Positions 29,393 to 37,506 of a stretch of DNA of 64,000 nucleotides are shown here, piece after piece. The stretch's first letter is position 1. Each line of letters opens with the position of its first letter. The notes under the pieces were generated by a model. The model was not told the DNA's origin. It ran no database searches and saw only the letters and a list, made by a program, of their open reading frames with translations. Made by a program: the position numbers and the translations under genes. The stretch is taken from the NCBI RefSeq assembly GCF_001571225.1, contig NZ_BCTJ01000001.1, positions 480,876-544,875 on the forward strand, written 5' to 3'. This stretch comes from Hydrogenophaga palleronii NBRC 102513 (GTDB lineage: Bacteria; Pseudomonadota; Gammaproteobacteria; Burkholderiales; Burkholderiaceae_C).

Positions 29393-30868
29393 ATGCAAAA
29401 CGGTACCCTCCTCGCCGCCGTCGACCTCGGCTCCAACAGCTTCCGGCTTGAAATCGGCCGCTACCACTCGGGCCACATCGAACGCGTCGAGTACCTCAAG
29501 GAAACCGTGCGCCAGGGCAACGGGCTGGACGAGGACAAGAACCTCAGCCAGGCCGCCATGGAGCGCGGCTGGGAGTGCCTGGCGCGTTTTGCCGAGCGCC
29601 TGCACGGGTTCAAGAAACAACAGGTGCGCGCCGTCGCCACCCAGACCTTGCGCGAGGCCCGCAACCGCGAGGAATTCCTGCGCCAGGCCCAGGCCATCCT
29701 GGGTTTTTCCATCGACGTGGTCTCGGGCTACGAAGAAGCGCGCCTGATCTACCAGGGCGTGTCGCGCCTGCTGCCGCATTCGGACGAAAAACGCCTGGTG
29801 GTCGACATCGGCGGGCGCTCCACCGAGATGATCCTGGGCCAGGGCTACACCGCGCGCAACATGGAGTCGTACCGCCTGGGCAGCGTGGCCTGGTCAACGC
29901 GGTATTTCGCGCGCGGCCAGCTCACCGCCGGCGCCTTCAAGACCGCCGAGGTGGCGGCCAAGGCGGTGATCGACGAAGCGCTGGACAAATTCCCCCCCAA
30001 CGAGTGGACCATCGCCTACGGTTCCTCGGGCACCGCGGGCGCGGTGGCCGACATCCTGGCCGCCAACGGCTGGGCCTCGGGCGTGATCACCCGCTCGGGC
30101 CTGGACTGGTTGACCGACCGCCTGATCAAGGCCGGCCACATCGACCAGCTGCGCCTGGAAGGCCTGAAGGACGACCGCCGGGCCGTGATCGGCGGCGGCG
30201 TGAGCGTGCTGCGCGCCATCTTTGACCTGTTCGGCATCGCGCAGATGCTGCCGGCCCAGGGCGCGCTGCGCCACGGTGCGCTGTACGACCTGCTCGACCG
30301 CGACACCGACGGCGGCGACGTGCGCGAACGCACCGTGCGCTGGCTGGAGCAGCGTTTTTCGGTCGACGAGGGACAGGCCACCCGCGTGAGCGACGTCAGC
30401 ACCGCCCTCTTCGCGCAGGTCGCGGCCGTGGACGAGCGTTACTCGCAGAAACTGGCCTGGGCGGCGCGGCTGCACGAGCTGGGCACACACATCTCGCACG
30501 ACCGCTCCCACCACCACGGCGCCTACATCCTGGACAACGTGGACGCCCCGGGCTTCTCCCTGCCCGAGCTGCACCGCATGAGCCAGCTGGTGATGGGCCA
30601 GCGCGGCAAGTTGCGCAAGCTCGAAGAGGCGCTGGCGGACGAGCTGTTCGCCAAACAGCTGATGTCCTTGCGCCTGGCGGTGCTGCTGTGCCATGCGCGC
30701 CAGTTGCCCGAGTACGAATCGGTCAAGCTCAGCTACAAGCCACGCGCCTTCAAGCTCTCCACCAACCCCGGCTGGGCCAAGCGGTACCCGCAATCGGCCT
30801 GGCTGCTGGGTGAAGAGGTGGTGGCGTGGCAGAAGTCGGGCTGGAAGTTCGCCGCCGACATCCGCTGA
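29393..30868 (+). CDS. ppx: Exopolyphosphatase, Ppx/GppA family
   Basis: Removes terminal phosphate from polyphosphate (GppA activity on pppGpp is possible). The 491 residues begin with the actin-fold phosphate loop LAAVDLGSNSFRLEI. The second phosphate loop is LVVDIGGRSTEMILG, and VSGYEEARLIYQGV is also typical. The C-terminal half is HD-like (LHELGTHISHDRSHHHGAYIL). ATG at 29393 lacks a clear ribosome-binding site. It is divergent from pstS and shares the intergenic region with the pstS Pho box. Confidence 0.94.
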   Translation: MQNGTLLAAVDLGSNSFRLEIGRYHSGHIERVEYLKETVRQGNGLDEDKNLSQAAMERGWECLARFAERLHGFKKQQVRAVATQTLREARNREEFLRQAQAILGFSIDVVSGYEEARLIYQGVSRLLPHSDEKRLVVDIGGRSTEMILGQGYTARNMESYRLGSVAWSTRYFARGQLTAGAFKTAEVAAKAVIDEALDKFPPNEWTIAYGSSGTAGAVADILAANGWASGVITRSGLDWLTDRLIKAGHIDQLRLEGLKDDRRAVIGGGVSVLRAIFDLFGIAQMLPAQGALRHGALYDLLDRDTDGGDVRERTVRWLEQRFSVDEGQATRVSDVSTALFAQVAAVDERYSQKLAWAARLHELGTHISHDRSHHHGAYILDNVDAPGFSLPELHRMSQLVMGQRGKLRKLEEALADELFAKQLMSLRLAVLLCHARQLPEYESVKLSYKPRAFKLSTNPGWAKRYPQSAWLLGEEVVAWQKSGWKFAADIR

Positions 30869-30901
30869 AACAGCCGCAACGAGGGCCCCGGCCCGCCTGC
30901 A

Positions 30902-30919
30902 CTGTCATACAGACGTCAC
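30902..30919 (+). promoter_or_regulatory. Candidate Pho box upstream of the H1-like gene
   Basis: CTGTCATACAGACGTCAC matches the PhoB consensus CTGTCATAAATCTGTCAC at 14 of 18 positions with correct 11-base repeat spacing. The -10 expected ten bases later is only TAGACG, so activity is uncertain. Confidence 0.5.
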
Positions 30920-30954
30920 GATTCTGCGGTAGACGGGAAACGGTATATACGGTT

Positions 30955-30960
30955 TATACT
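30955..30960 (+). promoter_or_regulatory. Candidate -10 box of the H1-like gene
   Basis: TATACT 33 bases before the start codon, within an AT-rich stretch (TATATACGGTTTATACT, 30944-30960). No matching -35 was found. Confidence 0.45.
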
Positions 30961-30992
30961 CCGGCCCCTTTTTAATTTCCCGGAGTGCATCC

Positions 30993-31673
30993 ATGGCCAG
31001 TCAGAGCAGCAAAACCAGCCCCAAGAAACCCAAGCTGGTGCGTGACAGCTTCACCATCCCCAAGGCCGAATTTGCCGCGATCGACAAGCTCAAGACCCGT
31101 GCGGTGGCCCTGGGCACGAGCGTGAAGAAAAGCGAACTGCTGCGCGCCGGCCTGGTGGTGTTGCAAGGCCTGAGCGACGCGGCCTACAAGGCGGCCCTGT
31201 CGGCCGTGCCCACGCTCAAGACCGGCCGCCCGGCGGTGACCAGCCAGAAGCCCGCCGCCCAGCCTGTGGCAAAGAAGGCCGCCAAGCCGGCCGCAAAACC
31301 CGCTGCAAAGCCGGCCACCAAAGCAGCCGCCAAGCGCGCCAGCAAACCGGCCACCCAGGCCGCAGCCAAACCTGCTGCTAAACCCGTTGCCAAGCCCGTG
31401 GCGAAAAAGGCAGCCGCCAAACCCGCCGCCCCCAAGGCCGCAGTGAAGAAACCGGTTGCCACGAAGGCGCGCACGGTGGTGGCCAAGCCCGCTGCCAAGC
31501 CGGTGGCCCGCAAGGCCGCCCCGGTCAAGGCCGTGGCACCCGCTGCACCGAAGCCGGTCGCCAAGCCCGCCGCCAAAGCCGCTGCACCGAAGAAGGTCGC
31601 CCCCAAGGCCGCCGTGGTGGCGCCAGTGGCCCCCGTCGTGCCGGCGGCCAAAACCGCAACGACTGCCGCTTGA
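30993..31673 (+). CDS. Histone H1-like protein with N-terminal RHH-like segment
   Basis: A 226-residue, strongly basic protein. Residues about 15-60 form a folded segment (VRDSFTIPKAEFAAIDKLK ... KKSELLRAGLVVLQG) that resembles a ribbon-helix-helix or AlgP-like start. Residues about 75-226 are an Ala/Lys/Pro repeat tail (KPAAKPAAKPATKAAAK type) like the C-terminal tail of eukaryotic H1. Such proteins bind DNA without strong sequence preference and compact the nucleoid. The repeat tail is likely to vary in length among strains. It follows a candidate Pho box and ends at a perfect terminator. Confidence 0.85.
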   Translation: MASQSSKTSPKKPKLVRDSFTIPKAEFAAIDKLKTRAVALGTSVKKSELLRAGLVVLQGLSDAAYKAALSAVPTLKTGRPAVTSQKPAAQPVAKKAAKPAAKPAAKPATKAAAKRASKPATQAAAKPAAKPVAKPVAKKAAAKPAAPKAAVKKPVATKARTVVAKPAAKPVARKAAPVKAVAPAAPKPVAKPAAKAAAPKKVAPKAAVVAPVAPVVPAAKTATTAA

Positions 31674-31678
31674 GTTCT

Positions 31679-31704
31679 TGCGCCGCTGGCGCGGCGCATT
31701 TTTT
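31679..31704 (+). terminator. Terminator after the H1-like gene
   Basis: TGCGCCGC (31679-31686) and GCGGCGCA (31691-31698) with a TGGC loop, followed by T6. It abuts the stop codon of the convergent sixA gene. Confidence 0.9.
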
Positions 31705-32186
31705 CAGATGAGTTCGGGGGTCTGCACCGTGACGATCACGGTCTGGCCCGCGCTGCCGCGCTCGCGGTGGCGCAGCCACCACACGGCACCCTTCTTCACC
31801 GAGCACTCGGGCTCGGTGAGCCCCAGCAAGCGGGCCACCACGCGACCCAGCGTGGGTTGATGCCCCACCACCACCACCGGCGACTTGCCGGTCGGCCACT
31901 GCACCAGCTCCAGCAGGGCCAGCGGATCACCATCGGGGCGCAGCTCCTCACGCAGTTTGAACTTGCGGCCCAGCGCCAGCGTGGTCTGCTCACAGCGCAA
32001 GGCCGGGCTGCTCCAGATGCGCGCGCCATCGGGCAACTGGCGGTCCAGCCAGGTCGCCATGCGGGCCGCCTGCTTCTCGCCGCGCGCGGTCAGGCGACGC
32101 GCCATGTCCTGCGCATCTCCCGGCTCGCCTGTCAGCGGTTCGGGGTGCTCGTGCGCCTCGGCATGCCGCCACAGGATCAGGTCCAT
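31704..32186 (-). CDS. sixA: SixA-like histidine phosphatase
   Basis: A 160-residue histidine-phosphatase-superfamily enzyme. MDLILWRHAEAHEH at the start carries the catalytic RHA motif, and VVVVGHQPTLGRVVARLL carries the second His. SixA in E. coli dephosphorylates phosphohistidine in PTS-related proteins. ATG at 32186 was preferred because the RHA motif normally lies within the first ten residues and AAGGAC precedes it; ATG at 32204 is possible. It lies 10-28 bases after ppk and is probably cotranscribed with it. Confidence 0.9.
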   Translation of the reverse strand: MDLILWRHAEAHEHPEPLTGEPGDAQDMARRLTARGEKQAARMATWLDRQLPDGARIWSSPALRCEQTTLALGRKFKLREELRPDGDPLALLELVQWPTGKSPVVVVGHQPTLGRVVARLLGLTEPECSVKKGAVWWLRHRERGSAGQTVIVTVQTPELI

Positions 32187-32213
32187 GGTCCGTCCTTCCA
32201 TCATGGCTGCTCC

Positions 32214-34325
32214 TCAGCCCCTGCTGCCGTACAGGGCCATCAGGCTGGACTGTGCCGAGAGCAGCTTGACGCGGCCCTGCAGCGCCTTGCCACCCGGACC
32301 ACCGCCATGGCCATTGCCGCCATTCGCGCTGGCCGGCACGTAGCTGCCGTCGGGCCGCAGCAGCCAGGCGTCCTTGGTGTCGTGCAGGCAGGCCTGCAGG
32401 CACTCGTCGATGATGCGCTGGCGCAGCGCGGCGTCGGTCACCGGCCAGGCCAGTTCGATGCGGCGCAGCATGTTGCGGTTCATCCAGTCAGCGCTGGAGA
32501 GCCACAGCTCCTCGTCTTCGCCGGTGCGGAAATAGAACACGCGCGAATGCTCCAGCAGGCGCCCGATCACCGAGCGCACGCGCACGTTGTCGGTGAAGCC
32601 CGGCACCTGCGCCGGCAGGATGCAGGCGCCGCGCACGATCAGGTCGATCTTCACGCCCTGTTGCGAAGCCAGCGCGAGTGCGCGCGCCAAGGGCTCGTCG
32701 GTCAGGGCGTTCATCTTCAGCACGATGCGCGCGTCCTTGCCGGCCTTGGCGGCGGCACCGGCGGCGTCCACCCGGTCCAGCATGGCCTTGTGCAGGTGGA
32801 ACGGCGCGATCAGCGCCTTGTTGAGCTTGGGCAGGCGATTCTGGCTCGCCAGGTGCAGGAAGATCTGCTCCAGGTCGGCGGTGAGCGCGTCGTCCGCCGT
32901 GAGGTAGCTGATGTCGGTGTAGAGCCGGGCCGTGGCCGGGTTGTAGTTGCCGGTGGCCACGTGGGCGTAGCGGCGCAGGCCGCTGGCCTCGCGGCGCGTC
33001 ACCAGCAGCATCTTGGCGTGGGTCTTCAGCCCCACCACGCCATACACCACCTGGGCCCCCACCGACTCCAGCCGCTCGGCGTAGTTGATGTTGGCCTCTT
33101 CGTCGAAGCGGGCCTTGAGCTCCACCACCGCCGTCACTTCCTTGCCACGGCGCACCGCCTCGCGCAGCAGGTCCATCATTTCCGACTTGGCGCCGGTGCG
33201 GTAAATGGTCTGCTTGATCGCCAGCACGTCGGGGTCTTCCACCGCCTCGCGCAGGAAGGCCAGCACGGCGTCGAAGCTCTCATAGGGCTGGTGGATCAGC
33301 ACGTCGCCGCGCCGCAGTCGCTCGAAGTACGACTGCCCGGGCGTGAGCTGCGCCGGCCAGCCGGCGTGATAGGCGCCGAAACGCAGGGCGGGGGCGTCCA
33401 CCTGGTCGATCAGCTGGTTCAGCCGCACCAGGTTCACCGGGCCGGGCACGCGGTACAGCGCGCGATCGGGCAGGCCGAACTGCTCCAGCAGGAAGTTGGA
33501 GAGGTGCACGGAACAACCTGCCGACACCTCCAGCCGCAGGGCCTGGCCGTAATGGCGCTGCTGCAAGCCCTTGCGCAGCGCGGTGCGCAGGTTTTTCACC
33601 TCTTCTTCGTCCACCGCCAGATCGGAGTGGCGCGTGACGCGGAACTGCGAGAACTCGGTCACCTGCCGGCCCGGGAACAGGTCGTTGAGGTGCGAGCGGA
33701 TCAGGCTGGAGATGGAGACGAAGTGCGTCTGCTTGGAACCCTTGACCGGCGGCATGCGGAAGAAACGCGGCAGGATGCGCGGCACCTTGACGATGGCGAT
33801 CTCGTTCTCGCGGCCAAAGGCGTCCTTGCCGGTCAGGCGCACGATGAAGTTGAGCGACTTGTTGGCCACCTGCGGGAACGGGTGCGACGGGTCCAGCCCC
33901 ACCGGCATCAGCAGCGGCTGCACCTGCTTGATGAAGAACTCCTTCACCCAGCGGCGCTGGCGCGGGTTGCGCTCGCCGTGCGCGATCAGCTTGATGCCCT
34001 TTTTCTCCAGCAGGGGCAGCAGCTCGTCGTTGTAGATCGCGTATTGCTGGGACACCAGGTCGTGCACCTTGTCCGCCAGCTGCTCGAACGACTGCGCGGT
34101 GTAGGGGCCACGTTGTTCGTTGGCCTGCGCGGCCGTCATGTGCGGCGCCATGCGCACTTCAAAGAACTCGTCCAGGTTGCTGGAGACGATGCTCAGGTAA
34201 CGCAGGCGCTCCAGCAGCGGCACGTCTGGCCGACGGGCCCAGTCCATCACGCGCTCGTTGAACGCCAGGATGCTGTGATCGCGATCGAGAAAAGGCAGTT
34301 TCAGGTGCTGGTGGTTGCTGCTCAT
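32214..34325 (-). CDS. ppk1: Polyphosphate kinase 1
   Basis: Makes polyphosphate from ATP, reversibly. The 703 residues show the four PPK1 domains: N-terminal FLDRDHSILAFNERV, head, then two phospholipase-D-like domains. The autophosphorylated His436 lies in THAKMLLV, with the second His region in the last third, and YFRTGEDEELWLSSADWMNRN is a family block. It is preceded by a strong Pho box with a matching -10, so induction by phosphate starvation is likely. Confidence 0.97.
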   Translation of the reverse strand: MSSNHQHLKLPFLDRDHSILAFNERVMDWARRPDVPLLERLRYLSIVSSNLDEFFEVRMAPHMTAAQANEQRGPYTAQSFEQLADKVHDLVSQQYAIYNDELLPLLEKKGIKLIAHGERNPRQRRWVKEFFIKQVQPLLMPVGLDPSHPFPQVANKSLNFIVRLTGKDAFGRENEIAIVKVPRILPRFFRMPPVKGSKQTHFVSISSLIRSHLNDLFPGRQVTEFSQFRVTRHSDLAVDEEEVKNLRTALRKGLQQRHYGQALRLEVSAGCSVHLSNFLLEQFGLPDRALYRVPGPVNLVRLNQLIDQVDAPALRFGAYHAGWPAQLTPGQSYFERLRRGDVLIHQPYESFDAVLAFLREAVEDPDVLAIKQTIYRTGAKSEMMDLLREAVRRGKEVTAVVELKARFDEEANINYAERLESVGAQVVYGVVGLKTHAKMLLVTRREASGLRRYAHVATGNYNPATARLYTDISYLTADDALTADLEQIFLHLASQNRLPKLNKALIAPFHLHKAMLDRVDAAGAAAKAGKDARIVLKMNALTDEPLARALALASQQGVKIDLIVRGACILPAQVPGFTDNVRVRSVIGRLLEHSRVFYFRTGEDEELWLSSADWMNRNMLRRIELAWPVTDAALRQRIIDECLQACLHDTKDAWLLRPDGSYVPASANGGNGHGGGPGGKALQGRVKLLSAQSSLMALYGSRG

Positions 34326-34399
34326 GGGTTCCGCTGGAATCGGGAAGTCCGCCCGCGGCCCACCGTTTCCGGTCGTGCTCGCTGGCGCACGATGTGTCG

Positions 34400-34433
34400 A
34401 TTATTCAACGGCACGATGACGTTTGTGTGACAG
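34400..34433 (-). promoter_or_regulatory. Pho box and -10 of the ppk promoter
   Basis: On the minus strand CTGTCACACAAACGTCAT (34433 to 34416) matches the PhoB consensus at 14 of 18 positions. Ten bases later is AATAAT (34405 to 34400), the same spacing as at pstS. The box overlaps the last codons of the upstream glycosyltransferase gene. The mRNA leader would be about 70 bases. Confidence 0.75.
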
Positions 34434-35513
34434 TTTGACGGCGCCCGTCGCACTCACCTCCAGCGGCGACAACATCGGGCGGCTGCGCTGGCGGCGCGGG
34501 TGCGTCAACATGCTCAGGTGCGAGACGAACAGGCTGGCGGCTTTGGCCCATCCGAACTGCAATGCACGGTCGCGCGCTTCGTGGCGCTTGACCTTGAGCG
34601 CTTCACGCCAGGCTTCCTGCAAGTCGTCGTGCAACGCACCGCCACCGCTGCGCCCCACCACCTGCAACGGCCCGTCCACCGGGTAGGCCGCCACCGGCAC
34701 ACCACTGGCCATGGCCTCCAGCATCACCAGGCCAAAGGTTTCGCTGCGGCTGGGAAACACGAACACATCGGCCGCGGCGTACACCTGCGCCAGTTCGTGG
34801 CGCGGCAGCAGCCCCAGCCAGTGCACGTTGGGGTAACGGTGGCGCAAGGCCCGGGCCAGGGGGCCGACGCCACAGACCACCTTGCTGCCGGGCACGTCGA
34901 GCTGCAGGAAGTCGTCGATGTTCTTCTCGGCCGAGATCTGGCCCACGTACAGGCTCACCGGATGCGCCAGCGGACCCAGCGGCGAATAACCGGCGGGCGG
35001 GTCGGTGAGCGCGAACAGGCGCGTGTCCACGCCGTGTGTCCAGGCGCGCAGCTGGCCGAAGCCGCGCGTGGCCAGCATGTCCTGCACGCCCTGGGTCGGC
35101 ACCATCACGCCACTGCTGGGGCGGTGAAAGCGGCGCAGCAGCGCATAACCCCAGGACAAGGGCAGCCGCAGCATGGCGTGCAGGATCTCGGGGAACTTGG
35201 TGTGGAAGGCGGTGGTGAAGGCCCAGCGGCGGCGCAGGCAGTGGCGGCGCGCGGCCCAGCCCAGCGGGCCCTCGGTGGCGATGTGGATCGCGTCCGGCTC
35301 GGCCGCGTCCATCAGCTCGCGCAGGCGCCGGCCGGGGAAGAAGGCCACCGGTATGCCGGGATACCCCGGACAGGGCCAGGTGCGGAACTGCCCGGGCTGG
35401 ACCACCACCACCACATGGCCGCTGGCCTGCAACTGGCGCACCAGCTCCACCAGGGTGGTCACCACACCGTTGACCTGGGGCTGCCAGGCATCGGTCACGA
35501 GCAATATCTTCAT
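34401..35513 (-). CDS. GT4 family glycosyltransferase, probable glycolipid synthase
   Basis: A 370-residue GT-B enzyme. The N-terminus MKILLVTDAWQPQVNGVVTTL and the middle LYVGQISAEKNIDDF are shared with diacylglycerol and mannosyl transferases of the MgtA/SqdX type. The nucleotide-sugar E-x7-E motif is in FPSRSETFGLVMLEAMASG. ATG at 35513 has GGGAG about 10 bases upstream. It is the third gene after an OlsB-like acyltransferase and a PlcP/LpxH-like phosphoesterase. From that context it may add sugar to diacylglycerol released by the phosphoesterase; this is inference. Confidence 0.82.
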   Translation of the reverse strand: MKILLVTDAWQPQVNGVVTTLVELVRQLQASGHVVVVVQPGQFRTWPCPGYPGIPVAFFPGRRLRELMDAAEPDAIHIATEGPLGWAARRHCLRRRWAFTTAFHTKFPEILHAMLRLPLSWGYALLRRFHRPSSGVMVPTQGVQDMLATRGFGQLRAWTHGVDTRLFALTDPPAGYSPLGPLAHPVSLYVGQISAEKNIDDFLQLDVPGSKVVCGVGPLARALRHRYPNVHWLGLLPRHELAQVYAAADVFVFPSRSETFGLVMLEAMASGVPVAAYPVDGPLQVVGRSGGGALHDDLQEAWREALKVKRHEARDRALQFGWAKAASLFVSHLSMLTHPRRQRSRPMLSPLEVSATGAVKLSHKRHRAVE

Positions 35514-35550
35514 TCTTTCTTGTCTCCCTGTCGGTCGCTGCTGGTGGTGC

Positions 35551-36546
35551 TCAGGACATCGTCTGCTCTTCGGCAACCGGTTCGGCCACCGGCGGTGCGA
35601 CATCCCGCTGCGCCATCGCAGCGCCGTGAGCGCCACCCCAGTGCACCAGCTCAAGCCGGCCGTCGTGGTGTTCCACCAGCGCGGTCAGGCTCTCGACCCA
35701 GTCGCCATCGTTGCAGTACAGCGTGCCGTCGATCTCGCGCATCTCGGCGCGGTGGATGTGGCCGCAGACCACACCCTGGTAACCGCGCGCCCGGGCTTCG
35801 GCGGCCACGGCGCGCTCGAAGTCGGTGACGTAGTTCAGCGCGCTCTTGACCTTGTGCTTGAGGTACTGCGACAGCGACCAGTACGGCAGCCCCATGCGGG
35901 CACGCAGCGAGTTCAGGTGGCGGTTCATGCGCAGCGTGAACTCGTAGGCGTTGTCGCCCACGTAGGCCAGCCATTTGGCGCACTGGATCACGCCGTCGAA
36001 ATGGTCACCGTGCACCACCCACAGGCGGCGGCCGTCGGCGGTGGTGTGCACCGCTTCGTTGGCGACTTCGATGCCACCGAAGTTGTGGCCATCGAACTGG
36101 CGCGCGAACTCGTCGTGGTTGCCCGGCACGAAGACCACGCGGCAGCCCTTGCGCGAGCGGCGCAGCAGCTTCTGCACCACGTCGTTGTGCGCCTGCGGCC
36201 AGAACCATTTGCGGCGCAGTTGCCAGCCGTCGATGATGTCGCCCACCAGGTACAGGGTGTGGCTCGGGTGGTGCTTGAGGAACGCCAGCAGCGGCGCCGC
36301 CTGGCAGCCTGCGGTGCCCAGGTGCAGGTCGGAAATGAAAACGGCCCGGTAGAGCGCACGCTCCAGGGGTTCATGCCCGCTCTCGTCGTTCCTGCCCGGG
36401 TCGATGGGCAAGGCCTCGCCCGCCCCCGATGGCCATCCGCCGCGCGCGAGGTAACTCAGCCCGGGGACACCATGGAACGGGCTTTGCCGGGCCATGGGTG
36501 CCGCCCCCGGAAGGGGGTCACGCGGAGCGTGGCGGGGGAGATCCAT
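35551..36546 (-). CDS. PlcP/LpxH-like metallophosphoesterase
   Basis: A calcineurin-type phosphoesterase. Metal-binding motifs appear in order: VFISDLHLG, LVGDIIDGW, VPGNHDEFA, VVHGDHFDG and VCGHIHRAEM. This pattern is shared by UDP-2,3-diacylglucosamine hydrolase (LpxH) and by PlcP, a phospholipase induced by phosphate starvation. The domain begins about residue 55, at RAVFISD. The start is unsure: ATG 36546 (just after the upstream stop), ATG 36495 or TTG 36411; none has a good ribosome-binding site. The first 35-45 residues coincide with a palindrome-rich repeat (36430-36545) and may not belong to the native protein. Confidence 0.85.
   Translation of the reverse strand: MDLPRHAPRDPLPGAAPMARQSPFHGVPGLSYLARGGWPSGAGEALPIDPGRNDESGHEPLERALYRAVFISDLHLGTAGCQAAPLLAFLKHHPSHTLYLVGDIIDGWQLRRKWFWPQAHNDVVQKLLRRSRKGCRVVFVPGNHDEFARQFDGHNFGGIEVANEAVHTTADGRRLWVVHGDHFDGVIQCAKWLAYVGDNAYEFTLRMNRHLNSLRARMGLPYWSLSQYLKHKVKSALNYVTDFERAVAAEARARGYQGVVCGHIHRAEMREIDGTLYCNDGDWVESLTALVEHHDGRLELVHWGGAHGAAMAQRDVAPPVAEPVAEEQTMS
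36430..36545. repeat. Palindrome-rich intergenic-type repeat at the start of the phosphoesterase gene
   Basis: Several nested inverted repeats: CCCCCGGAAGGGGG (36504-36517 region), CACGCGGAGCGTG (about 36519-36531) and CCATGG at both sides of a GGCTTTGCC core (36471-36496). The layout resembles the dispersed hairpin repeats common between genes in this bacterial family. Only one copy was seen in the window, so its repeat nature is inferred. Confidence 0.5.
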
Positions 36547-36548
36547 GT

Positions 36549-37400
36549 TCAGGCCCCCAGGAAGTGTTTGCGGTAGCGCGCCGGCAGGTCCGAGATGCGC
36601 ATCAGCATGGGCAGGTCGGCGGCGTTGAAGTCTGGGTCCCAGGCCGGTGGGCCCAACACCTTGGCGCCCAGGCGCAGGTAGCCCTTGATCAGCGCCGGTG
36701 GCTCCACGTCCAGCGTGTCGTCGAGCCGCTCCACCGGCAGTGGCAGGCGCGGGCGCACGTGGAAATCGATCGGGGCCAGGTGCGTCGCCTTGACCTGGCG
36801 CCAGATGCTGGCCGCCGCATGGCCGCCGGCAACCACGCCGTGCGGGCCATCGTGCTGCATCGGGATGCTGGCGCAGCCGATCATGGTGTCGAGTTGGTTG
36901 CGCACCATGAACTCGGCCAGGGCGCCCCACAGCGCCATGATCACGCCGCCATGGCGGTGGTCGCCGTGCACGCAGCTGCGGCCCAGCTCGACCATGCGCG
37001 AACGCACCTGGCGCAGGCGGGTGAGGTCGAACTCGGTGTCGCTGTAGGTGCTGCCCACGCGCTTGGCCTGGGCCGGCGTGAGCACGCGGTAGGTGCCGAT
37101 CACCTGTTGCGTGGCGGCATCGCGCACCAGCAGGTGTTCGCAGAAGTCGTCGAACAGGTCCACGTCGTGACCAGGCACCTGCTGCGGCAGGCGCGCGCCC
37201 ATCTCGGTGGCGAAGACGCTGTACCTCAGCCGTTGCGCCTCACGAACTTCGTCCAGATGCCGCGCCCAGGAGACGGCGATGCCGGCGCTGCCAGCGACTT
37301 GCGGTGCCGGGACAGGCGCAAAAATCGGTCGGGGATGAAGTGACCCCCGTGGCAGTGCGACCGGAGAGAGGTCCAGCGTTGGCGTGGGAAGGTCTTTCAT
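36549..37400 (-). CDS. OlsB-like N-acyltransferase (GNAT fold)
   Basis: A 283-residue protein of the ornithine-acyl-carrier-protein N-acyltransferase/hemolysin-type GNAT group. Visible blocks are EAQRLRYSVFATEMGARL, DDFCEHLLVRD, VIGTYRVLTPAQAKRVG with SDTEFDL, VELGRSCVHGDHRHGGVIMALWGAL and the C-terminal GYLRLGAKVLGPPAWDPDFNAADLPML. OlsB makes lyso-ornithine lipid, a phosphorus-free lipid precursor. ATG at 37400 has AGGAG seven bases upstream; ATG at 37430 and 37460 are alternatives. It appears to head an operon with the phosphoesterase and GT4 genes and has a candidate Pho box upstream. Confidence 0.83.
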   Translation of the reverse strand: MKDLPTPTLDLSPVALPRGSLHPRPIFAPVPAPQVAGSAGIAVSWARHLDEVREAQRLRYSVFATEMGARLPQQVPGHDVDLFDDFCEHLLVRDAATQQVIGTYRVLTPAQAKRVGSTYSDTEFDLTRLRQVRSRMVELGRSCVHGDHRHGGVIMALWGALAEFMVRNQLDTMIGCASIPMQHDGPHGVVAGGHAAASIWRQVKATHLAPIDFHVRPRLPLPVERLDDTLDVEPPALIKGYLRLGAKVLGPPAWDPDFNAADLPMLMRISDLPARYRKHFLGA

Positions 37401-37506
37401 GGCGGGCTCCTGCGACAGTGCGCCCGTCATGGGCGCGGAGGTGAATGAAGCTGTGGTCATGAACAGGCAGTGTGCAAACCCGGCATGTCCTTCGCATGGC
37501 AAGCAC

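Noticed and set aside
31767..34430. An 887-codon plus-strand open frame opposite ppk and sixA
   Set aside because: Antisense shadow; low-complexity His/Gln/Val sequence.
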